From JAOAFX01 sp049700315 (lineage in GTDB: Bacteria; Hydrothermota; Tepidihabitantia; SM23-42; JAOAFX01): a stretch of DNA of 64,000 nt. Every line of letters begins with the position of its first letter. Position 1 is the stretch's first letter. The position numbers were made by a program, and so were the translations under genes. The DNA lies in NCBI GenBank assembly GCA_049700315.1, contig JBNAVN010000002.1:1-64000 (forward strand). Direction: 5' to 3'. The notes beneath the pieces were generated by a model. The model had not been told where the DNA came from, made no database searches, and saw only the letters and a list, made by a program, of their open reading frames with translations. Of this stretch, positions 25,101-34,368 are shown piece by piece.

Positions 25101-25128
25101 TTGACAATGATGGAAAATCAAATATAAT
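25101..25128 (+). promoter_or_regulatory. Promoter of gene 25141-25491
   Basis: TTGACA (25101-25106) and TATAAT (25123-25128) are 16 bp apart, both perfect. Only 12 nt separate the -10 box from the ATG, and they contain AAGGAG, so the leader is little more than the Shine-Dalgarno site. Confidence 0.75.
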
Positions 25129-25140
25129 TAAGGAGCGAAA

Positions 25141-25491
25141 ATGAATAGAATTATTCTAACAATCATATTCATACTCAGTAGCCTGTGGGCAATTCAACCC
25201 GTACCAAAAACTGAAAAAACAAGTACCGATACAAAACCCGGTATAGAGACCGAAGTTCAAGGTAACGAAAGTGAAAACACTGAGCAGAAAAAGACCATAA
25301 TACACAAGACCTCTTCAAGCAAAAATGACCAGTTTGTTGATGTAGATTCAAACAATGTGAATGACCAGCGTGAAGATGATCTACTCAGGATTAAACAATT
25401 GAAAACAAAATTTAAGGATCTATTCAAAAAAGAAAACAAAGAAACAGAATCCCGAAGCCCTTCAAAACAGAACAAACGGACTAAAAAGTAA
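25141..25491 (+). CDS. Small secreted charged protein, unknown function
   Basis: This 116-residue protein has a signal peptide (MNRIILTIIFILSSLWA) followed by a low-complexity mature region rich in Lys, Glu, Thr and Ser, predicted to be disordered, with a basic end (SRSPSKQNKRTKK). No domain is recognised. It has its own strong promoter although it follows the secreted cluster. Its last 11 nt overlap the convergent gene at 25481-26149. Confidence 0.6.
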   Translation: MNRIILTIIFILSSLWAIQPVPKTEKTSTDTKPGIETEVQGNESENTEQKKTIIHKTSSSKNDQFVDVDSNNVNDQREDDLLRIKQLKTKFKDLFKKENKETESRSPSKQNKRTKK

Positions 25492-26149
25492 TTGCTTTAT
25501 ATTCTTTCAGTATTATTTTGTTTTTACCTGACGAATCCATATATTTGACAAACCGGTGAGGATATTCTTTTTCAATATAAAAATAAAATTTCATTTTTGT
25601 AAATATGACCCTTGGTATCATCATTATTTTCCAGCAATCAAATGAACCTGCTGGGGCATAAACACTATCCTCACCTATCAATTCCAAATCAGCATTGATA
25701 ATCATAAATTCAGGCACATTTAATCTAATTCTTTTTTTGAAATCCTTATGGTACGAAAAACCTCTCAATACAAAATCCAGGGTATGACGATCATAGACTG
25801 GTTCTACTTCTCTGTAATAATTCTTTCTGCCCTGATAATTCACCTCAAAGATATGATTTCTCTTAACGTTCAATTCCCACCGTGAACCAATTATTTTATT
25901 CAGATAAAGCGTCTGGAGATTAATAGTATCAAGAATCGCATCAATGGTACGGTCCGATGTGTAACGAATGTGATAACCAGTTGTATCCTTTACAGAAACT
26001 ACTTCAATCTGGCCGATCTTACCCCTATCATTGGTTTCGTATACAATATGTTCACTATCAGGCAATATGGGTCCACCAGAAACCATATGAAAATGATACA
26101 GAAAAAGAATGCAATAGAGGGAAAAAGGTATTCTGCGAATATTTATCAT
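25481..26149 (-). CDS. Secreted DUF3108-like protein
   Basis: This protein of about 222 residues has a signal peptide (MINIRRIPFSLYCILFLY) and a mature region resembling DUF3108-type periplasmic proteins: a beta-rich series ending in a segment such as APAGSFDCWKIMMIPRV with KFYFYIEKEYPHRFVKYM. The match is by overall pattern and is moderate. I chose the ATG at 26149; a TTG 9 nt upstream is the alternative. No promoter of the common form was found. Function unknown. Confidence 0.55.
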   Translation of the reverse strand: MINIRRIPFSLYCILFLYHFHMVSGGPILPDSEHIVYETNDRGKIGQIEVVSVKDTTGYHIRYTSDRTIDAILDTINLQTLYLNKIIGSRWELNVKRNHIFEVNYQGRKNYYREVEPVYDRHTLDFVLRGFSYHKDFKKRIRLNVPEFMIINADLELIGEDSVYAPAGSFDCWKIMMIPRVIFTKMKFYFYIEKEYPHRFVKYMDSSGKNKIILKEYKAITF

Positions 26150-26197
26150 ATTGAACAATCAAGAAAAGTTTTTCTTATCAAAGTGTGATTTGGATAG

Positions 26198-26893
26198 TTA
26201 TGATAACGAATCTTTATTAGCAAGATTATCTACAATTTCAAGCAATTGGATTATATCATTTATCTCATAATCCGCACCTGAGTTCTCAGTACCAAAAGTA
26301 TCACCATACCGGGCAAAAACTGTTTTCATACCAAGGGTCTTTGCTCCCACAATGTCCCTTTCTGCCCAATCACCAACCATCATTGCCTCTTCTGGTCTCA
26401 TCTTCATTTTATCAAGGGTAATCTTAAAAGGTGCAGAATCAGGTTTTCGTTTATAGGTATCCTCAAAGGTCACAACTACATCAAAAAGGTGATGCAAATT
26501 CAATTGGCACAATCTCAACCAGGCTTGTAATTTGGGTGCATCGGTTACAACTGCAAGTTTCATACCTCTTTTTATCAACTCAATAAGGGTGATATAAACA
26601 TGTGGATAAAGCACCAGGGTTGCCTCTCGTGCCCGGCGATAGCCAACAATGCCGGCAGCGTGTATGCGCGAATCAATATAGCCAAACTCACGCGTCAGGA
26701 ATTTATCAAAGACAGTTTGATCTTCAATGCCGACCTCTCTATATATTTCAAAAATTTTCTGTTTTGCAGTATTTCTGTCCATTTTCAAACCCGCATCAAT
26801 CATTGCGCTGACTGCTGAATCAACCGCGGATTCCTTCATTGCCATAAAATCAACCAGAGTATTATCCAGGTCAAAAATTATTCCTTTTATCAT
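26198..26893 (-). CDS. HAD-family phosphatase
   Basis: This protein of about 231 residues is a haloacid dehalogenase-like hydrolase. Motif I is FDLDNTLVDF at the N-terminus, motif II is VVTDAP, and motifs III/IV are KRKPDSAPF and MVGDWAERDIVGAK. The start is set at the ATG before IKGIIFDLDNTLV (26893); a longer frame from 26944 would run through a hairpin. The substrate is unknown; phosphoglycolate-like or sugar phosphates are typical for this subfamily. It lies downstream of galT. Confidence 0.85.
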   Translation of the reverse strand: MIKGIIFDLDNTLVDFMAMKESAVDSAVSAMIDAGLKMDRNTAKQKIFEIYREVGIEDQTVFDKFLTREFGYIDSRIHAAGIVGYRRAREATLVLYPHVYITLIELIKRGMKLAVVTDAPKLQAWLRLCQLNLHHLFDVVVTFEDTYKRKPDSAPFKITLDKMKMRPEEAMMVGDWAERDIVGAKTLGMKTVFARYGDTFGTENSGADYEINDIIQLLEIVDNLANKDSLS

Positions 26894-26930
26894 ATGCTGG
26901 TTTGGAGCCTGAGAAAAACCTCCCATTGTA

Positions 26931-26955
26931 TCCCTTTTCCACAAGGGAAAAGGGA
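26931..26955. repeat. Hairpin between galT and HAD gene
   Basis: TCCCTTTTCC (26931-26940) and GGAAAAGGGA (26946-26955) form a 10-bp stem with a 5-nt loop just after the galT stop on the minus strand. No clear T-run follows in that direction, so it is a weak terminator candidate or an RNA processing/stability hairpin. Confidence 0.45.
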
Positions 26956-26983
26956 ATTTTGTGAAAAACTAATCCTTTCTCTA

Positions 26984-27994
26984 TCATAGATTTGCCCTCA
27001 ATATCTTCGCAGATTTTTCCGGACCATATCTGTTGATATAAAAGCCTGTACCAAGTTCAAAGCCAGTGGTCCTGTAAGTGCGGGGAATGATTTCAATATG
27101 CCAGTGAAAATCATGTTCAATTGTCTTCCAGTAATCAGGCCGGGGCAAGAGATTAGGGCTATCTGTAAGCACGAGATTATAAGGTGGATCACCAAACCCG
27201 GCACGAATAGCAGAACCGATCTTTTTCAAAACATAGGCAAGGTCATTCATTTCAATTTTGTCAATCAGTTTGTAAGAGAATGCATGGGACTTGGGTATGA
27301 TCATAACCTCGCCAGGGAACCTTGAGGCATAAGGAGCAAATACAACAAACTTTTCGGTCTGGAAGACAAGCCTCTCGCCCATTTCAATCTCCTGCTGAAC
27401 AATATCGCAAAAAAGGCAACGTTCTTTGTATCGGTAATATTCGTATGCCCCATTTAGTTTTTGTTTTACACGATTCGGTGTTGCAGGCAGGGCAATTAGA
27501 TCTGAATGGATATGACTGATTGTGGAAGAACCGGCAAGCCGTCCATAATTTTTGAAGATTAAGACATACCTAATCCTTTTATCTTTATGCAAATCCTCAA
27601 TCCGGAACCGATATGTATCAAGGACAAGAACAACCTGTTCCTGCGTCAGGTCAGCCATATTTGTGATATGTTGTGGCGATTCAATAATTACCTCATTAGC
27701 ACCTGTACCAGTAACCATATCATATACGCCAACCCCGAATTTCTCCAATTCACCTTCAACTCTCAGAATTGGATGGATATTGGGAACCACTCTGACCTTC
27801 CATCCAGGACCATTGGGCTGAGATCCGTCTCTGATCGCGTAGATTTCCTTTGGTGTTTTTGATTCATTCCCCTCACAGAACGGACAAGGACTATCTGCAA
27901 CAGGAATTTCAGCAGAAACTTTTGGTATCTCCTCATTATCAGTATCAATGATTACCCAGGTATCAGTTACAATATCCCTTCTTACTTCAGACAT
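26984..27994 (-). CDS. galT: Galactose-1-phosphate uridylyltransferase
   Basis: This 336-residue GalT-type enzyme transfers UMP between UDP-glucose and galactose 1-phosphate (or a related sugar phosphate). The HIT-like active site is SHIHSDL, with the two His of the HxH motif. Zinc-type CxxC pairs occur at CPFC near residue 37 and at CLFC. The C-terminal WHIEIIPR supplies another conserved His. A GGAGG site precedes the ATG. Its nearness to glmS points to nucleotide-sugar supply for the surface polysaccharide genes. Some members of this family act as ADP-glucose or other nucleotide-sugar phosphorylases. Confidence 0.9.
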   Translation of the reverse strand: MSEVRRDIVTDTWVIIDTDNEEIPKVSAEIPVADSPCPFCEGNESKTPKEIYAIRDGSQPNGPGWKVRVVPNIHPILRVEGELEKFGVGVYDMVTGTGANEVIIESPQHITNMADLTQEQVVLVLDTYRFRIEDLHKDKRIRYVLIFKNYGRLAGSSTISHIHSDLIALPATPNRVKQKLNGAYEYYRYKERCLFCDIVQQEIEMGERLVFQTEKFVVFAPYASRFPGEVMIIPKSHAFSYKLIDKIEMNDLAYVLKKIGSAIRAGFGDPPYNLVLTDSPNLLPRPDYWKTIEHDFHWHIEIIPRTYRTTGFELGTGFYINRYGPEKSAKILRANL

Positions 27995-28209
27995 TTAACC
28001 TCCTCTAATACATCAAATTCCTCTCCCCTCACGGGAGAGGATAATCTATTAGATTTCATAAGATTTTCGTGAACCATAAGCCCGTCCCGGTGATATAAAA
28101 ACGGTTTCAAGATGGCTTTTACTGGTTCATTAGATTCGGTTGTCTTTATCTTCTTTGCAATTCCCAATTGCCTTTTTATCAAATGGTGTAGTTTTATTTG
28201 ACTATTCAA
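27982..28209 (-). CDS. Possible small protein or gene remnant
   Basis: An open frame of 75 codons fills the gap between glmS and galT, starting with a TTG that overlaps the glmS stop and ending inside the start of galT. The middle (KAILKPFLYHRDGLMVHENL) looks plausible as protein, but the frame crosses the palindrome at 28020-28040 and the galT Shine-Dalgarno site. No family is recognised. It may be a remnant or simply open by chance. Confidence 0.25.
   Translation of the reverse strand: MNSQIKLHHLIKRQLGIAKKIKTTESNEPVKAILKPFLYHRDGLMVHENLMKSNRLSSPVRGEEFDVLEEVKCLK
28020..28040. repeat. Short CCTCTCCC/GGGAGAGG palindrome
   Basis: CCTCTCCC (28020-28027) and GGGAGAGG (28033-28040) form a perfect 8-bp stem with a CTCAC loop. 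The stem sequence matches the inner stem of the larger element at 18485-18536, so it may be a reduced copy. Confidence 0.5.
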
Positions 28210-30028
28210 CCGTCACACTCTTTGCGAGATTTCTTGGACGGTCAACATCAAGACCCTTAAATGTTGCAATAAAATAGGCGAGTAATTGCAATGGAATGAC
28301 CGCAAGAATTGGTGAAACAAACTCACTGCATTCGGGTATTTCAATTACATATTCGCTGATAGAACTCGTTGCCTGATCACCCTCGGTTACCACACTGATA
28401 ACCTGACCTCTGCGGGCAACAACTTCCTGTATATTGTTCAACATCTTCTCATAGACACTTGATTTTGGATTGATACATACTACCGGCATATGTTCATCAA
28501 TCAAAGCAATCGGTCCGTGTTTCATTTCACCTGCTGCATAACCAGTAGCATGAATATAAGAAATTTCCTTTAATTTCAATGCACCTTCAAGTGCAGTAGG
28601 ATAGTTTAAACCCCTGCCCAAAAACAAAAAATCCCTTGAATTATAAAATTGTAGAGCAATTTTTCTGATTTCTTCCTGTTTATTCAATATTGTCTCTATT
28701 TGTCCAGGGATTTTTCTTATCTCATTAAGATGATACAGCAAATCATCTTTCCGCACAAACCCCCTGAGCATTCCAAGATAAAGGCTATATAAATACAGAT
28801 TCAAAATTTCTGCCGTGTATGCTTTTGTGGAAGCAACACCGATTTCTGGCCCCGCCATAATGGAAATTGCGCCATCTGATTCTTTATAAATACTTGAATG
28901 CTGAACATTTACTAAAGAAAGAACTCTTAAGAATTTTGCCTTTGCCTCTCTCAAGCCGGCAATCGTATCTGCAGTTTCTCCGGATTGGCTGATTGCCATT
29001 ACCATTGTATCACCATCCAGAACCATATCCCGATAACGGAATTCACTGGATATATCAACCTCCGTGCTGATACGGGCAAATCTTTCAATCAGATACTTAC
29101 CGACAACTCCTGCGTGCCAGGAGGTTCCACATGCCTGAATATATATTCGCGAAATCTTTAAAAAATCTTTATCTGAGAAGTGTATTTCCGGACCAAGGTC
29201 AATGTGGTTGTCAACAATACGTTCTTGAATAATCTGAGAAAGGATACGGGGCTGTTCATATATTTCTTTTAGCATAAAATGGGGAAAGTTGGCTTTTTCA
29301 ATATCCTTGACCTTAATCGTAACTTTTCTTGGTTGAATCACGATTTCATCACCTTTGAAATCTTTGATAGCATAATTTTTCGGTGATATCACTGCAACTG
29401 TATCATTGGGCAGGTCAATTATTTTATCAAATATCGCAATAACGCCGGAAACATCACTTGCCAGGGCTGCTTCATTATCATTGATACTCAAAACCAGCGG
29501 TGCATCATGCCGTGCACACACAATGTGGTCTGGGTCTTTTGTACATATCACGGCAAAGGCGAAATTTCCTCTAAGCTTAGCAACAGTCTCAAGCACTGCA
29601 TCAAATAAACCGGTTTTTAGATTTTCTTCAATGAGATGAACGATTACTTCAGAATCTGTATAGGAACGGAATAAATGACCCCTTGCTTCCAGTTCATCTT
29701 TTAGTAAATGATAATTTTCTATGATTCCATTCACGACCAGGGCAAGTTCTTCATTGCAGTCAATAAGGGGATGGGTGTTTTCTTCATGAGGACCACCATG
29801 GGTTGCCCAGCGCGTGTGGCCAATACCAATATTACCACTTACCGGCGCTCTTTTCAACAATTCCTGCAGTTCGCTTAACTTGCCAGGAACTTTCCGAATT
29901 AACAACTCTTCGTTATTAATGACCGCAATACCACTTGAATCATAACCCCGATATTCAAGTCGCCATAATCCACCCAATAGCACACTTGTAATATCGCGCG
30001 GACCTATGTATCCTACAATCCCACACAT
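28202..30028 (-). CDS. glmS: Glutamine-fructose-6-phosphate aminotransferase (isomerizing)
   Basis: This 608-residue GlmS makes glucosamine 6-phosphate from fructose 6-phosphate and glutamine, the entry step to UDP-GlcNAc, peptidoglycan and lipid A. The nucleophile is Cys2 in MCGIVGYIG. The glutaminase domain spans residues 2-240 and two SIS domains follow (ISQSGETADT, FLGRGLNYPTALEGALKLKE). The C-terminus is the canonical PRNLAKSVTVE. The predicted mRNA leader is only about one or two nucleotides, so no glmS ribozyme of the Gram-positive type is possible here. Confidence 0.97.
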   Translation of the reverse strand: MCGIVGYIGPRDITSVLLGGLWRLEYRGYDSSGIAVINNEELLIRKVPGKLSELQELLKRAPVSGNIGIGHTRWATHGGPHEENTHPLIDCNEELALVVNGIIENYHLLKDELEARGHLFRSYTDSEVIVHLIEENLKTGLFDAVLETVAKLRGNFAFAVICTKDPDHIVCARHDAPLVLSINDNEAALASDVSGVIAIFDKIIDLPNDTVAVISPKNYAIKDFKGDEIVIQPRKVTIKVKDIEKANFPHFMLKEIYEQPRILSQIIQERIVDNHIDLGPEIHFSDKDFLKISRIYIQACGTSWHAGVVGKYLIERFARISTEVDISSEFRYRDMVLDGDTMVMAISQSGETADTIAGLREAKAKFLRVLSLVNVQHSSIYKESDGAISIMAGPEIGVASTKAYTAEILNLYLYSLYLGMLRGFVRKDDLLYHLNEIRKIPGQIETILNKQEEIRKIALQFYNSRDFLFLGRGLNYPTALEGALKLKEISYIHATGYAAGEMKHGPIALIDEHMPVVCINPKSSVYEKMLNNIQEVVARRGQVISVVTEGDQATSSISEYVIEIPECSEFVSPILAVIPLQLLAYFIATFKGLDVDRPRNLAKSVTVE

Positions 30029-30036
30029 TGTATTTA

Positions 30037-30064
30037 ATTATATAAAAATTGAGAAGAATGTCAA
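30037..30064 (-). promoter_or_regulatory. glmS promoter, near-leaderless
   Basis: Minus-strand TTGACA (30059-30064) and TATAAT (30037-30042) are perfect and 16 bp apart; the ATG at 30028 follows after 8 nt. No Shine-Dalgarno site fits in this space. Confidence 0.75.
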
Positions 30065-30106
30065 GATTGGTATTTTCTCAAAAAAATGAAGAGAGAAATA
30101 TTCAAT

Positions 30107-32122
30107 TCACTGAATTGCAATATATTTCATCACTCTGCCGAATTCCTGTCCTGTTACCTCAACGAGTCTTATACCACCCAGGAATTCAAGAAAACCTCCA
30201 ATGTCTAAGTTCAGAAGATGGTCTTCTATCTGCAATTCCACAGGCAAATCATAAAAGAACGCACCGCTACCCAGGGCATCTTCAAACCGGGAAATGTTTT
30301 CTGCAATTACCTTTCTTATTGATTCTTTCTTAGGAGATGGAAATCTATTATCAGACATCTGAAATCCCTGGAGTGTCAAAATCTTTCCTTCAATATCAAT
30401 TGCATCAATGCCCTCTTCACACAATGCCTCAGCAACGATAAATCCATAAAGTGAACCAAAAAGATGAAACAGATGCGTACTCTTACCATCATAAAAGAAA
30501 GGAAATTCTGCGGGTTGTAGTTCTGCGAAAAACTTGTTCTTTAATACCGCAGAAAGTAGATAATTGTAGTTGCCTGCACCCTTGCCCTCAAAAATCTTTG
30601 AAAACTCTGGTCCCTCACCAATAAACCGTGCATAAACTTTTTTCTCCTTTTCCATAACCTGAACCTTTTCCCAGCACTTACCACCGAGGATGAATTTTTC
30701 AAGCAGATAATAAATCCTGCCAATCATTATCCCGGTGCTAATATCAAAAACAGCATACTCCCCAAAGGACTTTTCTGCAATATTGGAATGAATCTTACCG
30801 TAGGCAATTTTGCTTTCCAATTTGTCACTCAGATAATAGATACCACGCCGTTGTTCCTTGATAATTCCATCATTGAACAATTTTTTGAAAACATTTTTGA
30901 CTACTTCGTCAGAATAGATTTCGTTGAATATCTGAAAAATACTCCTTAAAGTTGTTCCAATCCTGCGCCTTTGATAAAGATAGGAATAAATCTGCTGTGG
31001 AATTACTGACAGCAGAGGTTGATATTCCTTTTGGTATAGTTCACCTTTGCGTGCACAATCAAAAAATGTATCAAAAAGATTTTTTTCCCAGTTGTTTGAA
31101 TAAACACCGATCGCAAAGAGTTTGTCAGTTCTGCGATTACCACGACCGGTTCGTTGTAGCAAAGAAGAAATACTATGTGGAGGTCGGTAGAGTACAATAC
31201 CATCAACATCCCCAATATCAATACCAAGTTCCAGAGTTGAAGTTGCCAGAAGTATTGCCCGGTCAGACTGATTCATTATCTTCTCCACTTCTTCCCTTTT
31301 TATCCTGGGCAAACTCGCATGATGAACAAATACTTTGCCTTCAAATGGAGGTCTGTTAAATTTCTGTGAAAAACTCTCGGCAAAACTTCGGGCATTAAAA
31401 AATGCGAGAATCTTTTTGAGTTTGTAGACCTGGGCAATTTTGAAGATTGCATTTGCAAATTCATTTGTTGGAATCAAAATATATTCAATCTCCCTTGGTG
31501 ATCTTAGGAAACAAACCTTCGGATTATCAAAATACCTTTCACCTATTTTCAAATCATCAATTGTTGCAGAAAGAGCACAATACTGGATTTTAGTGTCCCT
31601 GTTCTGAAATATCTTTCTCAAGCGAATTAGCAAAATCCTTAACTGGTCACCCCTCGGTGTATTATCAAGAAGATGGATCTCATCCAGAATAATTGCTGAT
31701 AACTGCAAAAAAATCTGGGGTTGTCTGGTGAGCATTGAATCAAAAGACTCCGGTGTAGTCAACAAGATATTTGGCAGTCTGTTTTTATCAATACCTGGGT
31801 GGTCGCCGGTTTTTCTGCCCAAGGTTAAACTCAATGCATTAATTGGTTCTTCAAGTCGACGGAATAGATCATTGACCAGTGCACGGGTTGGTGTAATATA
31901 TACGACCTTCAGCCCTTTGCTCTGCTCCTTGAGCAAATTCTCAAGGACTGGTGCAATAACTGCCTCAGTCTTACCTGTTGCAGCAGGTGAAATAACAACA
32001 ACATTTTCTTTGTTAAGAATATGAGGAATCGTCAGTTCCTGGATCGGCGTGAAACTTCCGAATCTGCTAAAGAGCGGATTCCAGGTGCGCGGGAGCAAGT
32101 CTTTTATCTGTTGAGACTCCAT
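30107..32122 (-). CDS. Lhr-like DEAD/DEAH superfamily 2 helicase
   Basis: This 671-residue protein is an SF2 helicase of the Lhr/BrxHI-like group. Visible motifs are Q (FTPIQELTIP), I (SPAATGKTEAV, 45-55), Ia (YITPTRALVNDL), II as DEIH (147-150), III (SAT), and IV-VI (TSTLELGIDIGDVDGIVLY, LLQRTGRGNRR). The region after about residue 350 resembles the winged-helix and beta-sheet core of Lhr but lacks the very long C-terminal extension of full-size Lhr. It lies 28 nt after the Gly-rich secreted gene, with no clear promoter or Shine-Dalgarno site. A partnership with the distant BREX-type ATPase pair is possible but unproven. Confidence 0.85.
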   Translation of the reverse strand: MESQQIKDLLPRTWNPLFSRFGSFTPIQELTIPHILNKENVVVISPAATGKTEAVIAPVLENLLKEQSKGLKVVYITPTRALVNDLFRRLEEPINALSLTLGRKTGDHPGIDKNRLPNILLTTPESFDSMLTRQPQIFLQLSAIILDEIHLLDNTPRGDQLRILLIRLRKIFQNRDTKIQYCALSATIDDLKIGERYFDNPKVCFLRSPREIEYILIPTNEFANAIFKIAQVYKLKKILAFFNARSFAESFSQKFNRPPFEGKVFVHHASLPRIKREEVEKIMNQSDRAILLATSTLELGIDIGDVDGIVLYRPPHSISSLLQRTGRGNRRTDKLFAIGVYSNNWEKNLFDTFFDCARKGELYQKEYQPLLSVIPQQIYSYLYQRRRIGTTLRSIFQIFNEIYSDEVVKNVFKKLFNDGIIKEQRRGIYYLSDKLESKIAYGKIHSNIAEKSFGEYAVFDISTGIMIGRIYYLLEKFILGGKCWEKVQVMEKEKKVYARFIGEGPEFSKIFEGKGAGNYNYLLSAVLKNKFFAELQPAEFPFFYDGKSTHLFHLFGSLYGFIVAEALCEEGIDAIDIEGKILTLQGFQMSDNRFPSPKKESIRKVIAENISRFEDALGSGAFFYDLPVELQIEDHLLNLDIGGFLEFLGGIRLVEVTGQEFGRVMKYIAIQ

Positions 32123-32150
32123 TATTTGCCGTTTACGACGATAGAATATG

Positions 32151-33248
32151 TCATTTGACCAAAACTATTTTTGTAATAGATTTACAACCATTGATTTTCG
32201 CAAAATACACTCCATTCTGCAGTTCAGACATATCAAATTTTTGAATCCTGCAGGTAATTCTCATCTTCTTCGCAAGTCTACCCACAGAATCGTAAATCAA
32301 CAAATCTCCGCTATCTTTTTCTGAGTAAATTATAGCCCAACCACTTATTATTCTGGGTTGAATATAAAAAACTGGTAGCTCATCCTGACCCGCTTCTTCC
32401 AATGCAACAAGTGGTCCAAAATATATTGAACCTGCAGAACCATTCTCACCATTGCCAAAACCACCAAGACCACCATTGCCACCTGACACTGACAAATTCA
32501 AGTTGTTTGTATCAACAACTGTGTAGAAGACCTTTATTCTACCACCACCTGCACCACCACCACCGCCACCTGCTGCGTCACCTCCAGCACCACCCTTTGC
32601 CAGCACGGTTGAATATCTAAGTCTCACAGTATCAGCCTGCATTTTTACACCGCCACCAGAACCACCACCACCTGCTTCATAACTTCCATCATTACCGCGC
32701 AAGCCACTGGAAAGAATAGACGAAGTATCAACTATTATTTTCTGCGCCTTCAAATATATCAATGACCCACCTTTTCCACCAAAACCATCTACTGAACCAA
32801 GTCTCCCTGCCCCACCCCCTGAACCCATATTGATTACTGTATCACTGATGTTTCCGTAAGGAGCTCCACCAGCACCAGGGTCCAAATCACCACCTTCTCC
32901 ACCAGCACCACCATATGCACCACCTCCACCTCCGCCTCCAACTCCTGCATGTCCATATCCGGGTCCATAACCATCAGGATGCGTATTAGTGCCACCAGCA
33001 TAACCCATACCTGCACCATCAATCATTGAATTATGGATATAAATAAAAGGTGCCTGCAAGATTACCTTTCCGGTTGAGTCAGTTCCATTCCAAGACCGAA
33101 CTTTCAATATAGTGTTATTCGTGAGATGAACCTTTAAATTGTACTGGTGATAACCACAGATAACAAGACTATCATCACTTATCAACAAACTATCACTATC
33201 TTCATAGATATAACCTACAAGAAAGATAATGAAAAATAAACTTGTCAT
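32151..33248 (-). CDS. Gly-rich secreted protein with type IX sorting-like tail
   Basis: This 365-residue protein starts with a signal peptide (MTSLFFIIFLVGYIY). A middle region of about 180 residues is packed with glycine clusters (GVGGGGGGGAYGG, GDAAGGGGGGAGGGRI) that alternate with short beta-type segments. The C-terminal 75 residues look like a type IX secretion (Por) sorting domain: LLIYDSVGRLAKKMRI, FDMSELQNGVYFAKI and a final KIVLVK. This suggests export across the outer membrane and surface attachment, in line with the PorV-like protein at 18596. Promoter 33264-33291 and a GGAGG site precede the ATG. Confidence 0.8.
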   Translation of the reverse strand: MTSLFFIIFLVGYIYEDSDSLLISDDSLVICGYHQYNLKVHLTNNTILKVRSWNGTDSTGKVILQAPFIYIHNSMIDGAGMGYAGGTNTHPDGYGPGYGHAGVGGGGGGGAYGGAGGEGGDLDPGAGGAPYGNISDTVINMGSGGGAGRLGSVDGFGGKGGSLIYLKAQKIIVDTSSILSSGLRGNDGSYEAGGGGSGGGVKMQADTVRLRYSTVLAKGGAGGDAAGGGGGGAGGGRIKVFYTVVDTNNLNLSVSGGNGGLGGFGNGENGSAGSIYFGPLVALEEAGQDELPVFYIQPRIISGWAIIYSEKDSGDLLIYDSVGRLAKKMRITCRIQKFDMSELQNGVYFAKINGCKSITKIVLVK

Positions 33249-33263
33249 CGTTCCTCCTGCGTA

Positions 33264-33291
33264 ATTATAGCAAATCTTTACTGAATGTCAA
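33264..33291 (-). promoter_or_regulatory. Promoter of Gly-rich secreted protein
   Basis: Minus-strand TTGACA (33286-33291) and TATAAT (33264-33269) are perfect and 16 bp apart. A leader of roughly 9 nt still carries a GGAGG Shine-Dalgarno site before the ATG at 33248. Confidence 0.75.
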
Positions 33292-33324
33292 TTGGTTGAA
33301 TCCTCAGATGGCTGAATGGTGCCG

Positions 33325-33352
33325 TTGACAAGCTGACTTTATTAAGTATAAT
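33325..33352 (+). promoter_or_regulatory. M42 peptidase operon promoter, leaderless type
   Basis: TTGACA (33325-33330) and TATAAT (33347-33352) are perfect and 16 bp apart; the ATG at 33358 follows after 5 nt. It lies back to back with the SD-type promoter at 33264-33291. Confidence 0.8.
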
Positions 33353-33357
33353 TACTT

Positions 33358-34368
33358 ATGCTGAAGGAATTATGCGAGATAGAAGGTGTCAGCGGTGACG
33401 AAGATAGAATTCGCTCATTCATAAAAGAGAATATCTACAACTATGTTGATGAATTGACTGAGGATGCGTATGGCAATCTTATTGTCCGCAAAGGAAAACC
33501 GAAAAAAACAAAGGTCCTGCTTGCTGCGCACATGGATGAAGTCGGAATGATGATCACCGGGATAGAAAGAAATGGATTATTGAAATTTAAGACCATTGGA
33601 CTTCGCACCCAGTCCATACTTGCTAAAAGAATTGTCATTGGCGAAAAAAGGATACCGGGTGTAATCGGACACAAACCAATCCATTTGACCCAATCTGCAG
33701 AAAGAAATATTATTCCGGAAGTTAAAGAATTATTCATTGATATTGGTGCAAATTCCCGAGAGGAAACAGAAAAATTGATTCAGATCGGTGAGCTCGCAAC
33801 ATTTGACACAAAATTTCGCAAAGAAGGTGACTTGATATATGGCAAGGCATTTGACAATCGTATCGGTTGTTATATTCTCATTGAATTGATAAAAAACACA
33901 GACCTCAATGCCTACTATGCCTTTACAGTTCAGGAAGAAGTAGGACTGAGAGGTGCCCGAATTGTGGGATTTCGCATAAATCCTGATGTCGCCATAGCAG
34001 TGGATACAACTGGCTCTAATGAATTTCCAGAAAAAAAAGATGCTCCAGCATATCCAATCCTGGGCAAGGGTCCTGTACTAACTATTGCAGATGCCACAAT
34101 AATTTGCGACAAAAATCTACTGGGTATATTTGAGAAGACTGCACAAAAAAATAATATTAGATACCAGTATAAACAACCAATGATTGGGGGAACCGATGCT
34201 GGTGCAATTCATCTGACTCGTGAAGGAATTCCATCAGCAGTTTTGTCTGCACCTGCCCGATACATTCACTCGCCTCTATCAATCGCATCAACAAAAGACA
34301 TAAAAAATAGTACAAAATTACTTTATTTGACTGTAGAACAAATTCTAAAAGGAGCAAAATGGAATTAA
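33358..34368 (+). CDS. M42 family aminopeptidase (paralogue 1)
   Basis: This 336-residue protein is an M42 (TET/FrvX-type) metallo-aminopeptidase or cellulase-M-like protein. Metal and catalytic motifs are AAHMDEVG, GKAFDNRIGCY, VQEEVGLRGA (the Glu pair), AVDTT and the C-terminal RYIHSP. Family members form large tetrahedral dodecamers that degrade peptides in the cytoplasm. Its end overlaps the start of the second M42 gene by 10 nt. The two paralogues may form mixed particles, as in some archaea. Confidence 0.92.
   Translation: MLKELCEIEGVSGDEDRIRSFIKENIYNYVDELTEDAYGNLIVRKGKPKKTKVLLAAHMDEVGMMITGIERNGLLKFKTIGLRTQSILAKRIVIGEKRIPGVIGHKPIHLTQSAERNIIPEVKELFIDIGANSREETEKLIQIGELATFDTKFRKEGDLIYGKAFDNRIGCYILIELIKNTDLNAYYAFTVQEEVGLRGARIVGFRINPDVAIAVDTTGSNEFPEKKDAPAYPILGKGPVLTIADATIICDKNLLGIFEKTAQKNNIRYQYKQPMIGGTDAGAIHLTREGIPSAVLSAPARYIHSPLSIASTKDIKNSTKLLYLTVEQILKGAKWN

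Noticed and set aside
30029..30106. glmS ribozyme or riboswitch upstream of glmS
   Set aside because: The promoter leaves a leader of only one or two nucleotides, so no structured leader RNA fits.
32402..33022. Open frames in other reading frames of the Gly-rich gene (His- and Val-rich products)
   Set aside because: They are shadows of GGN-rich codons in the true gene, with no start signals.
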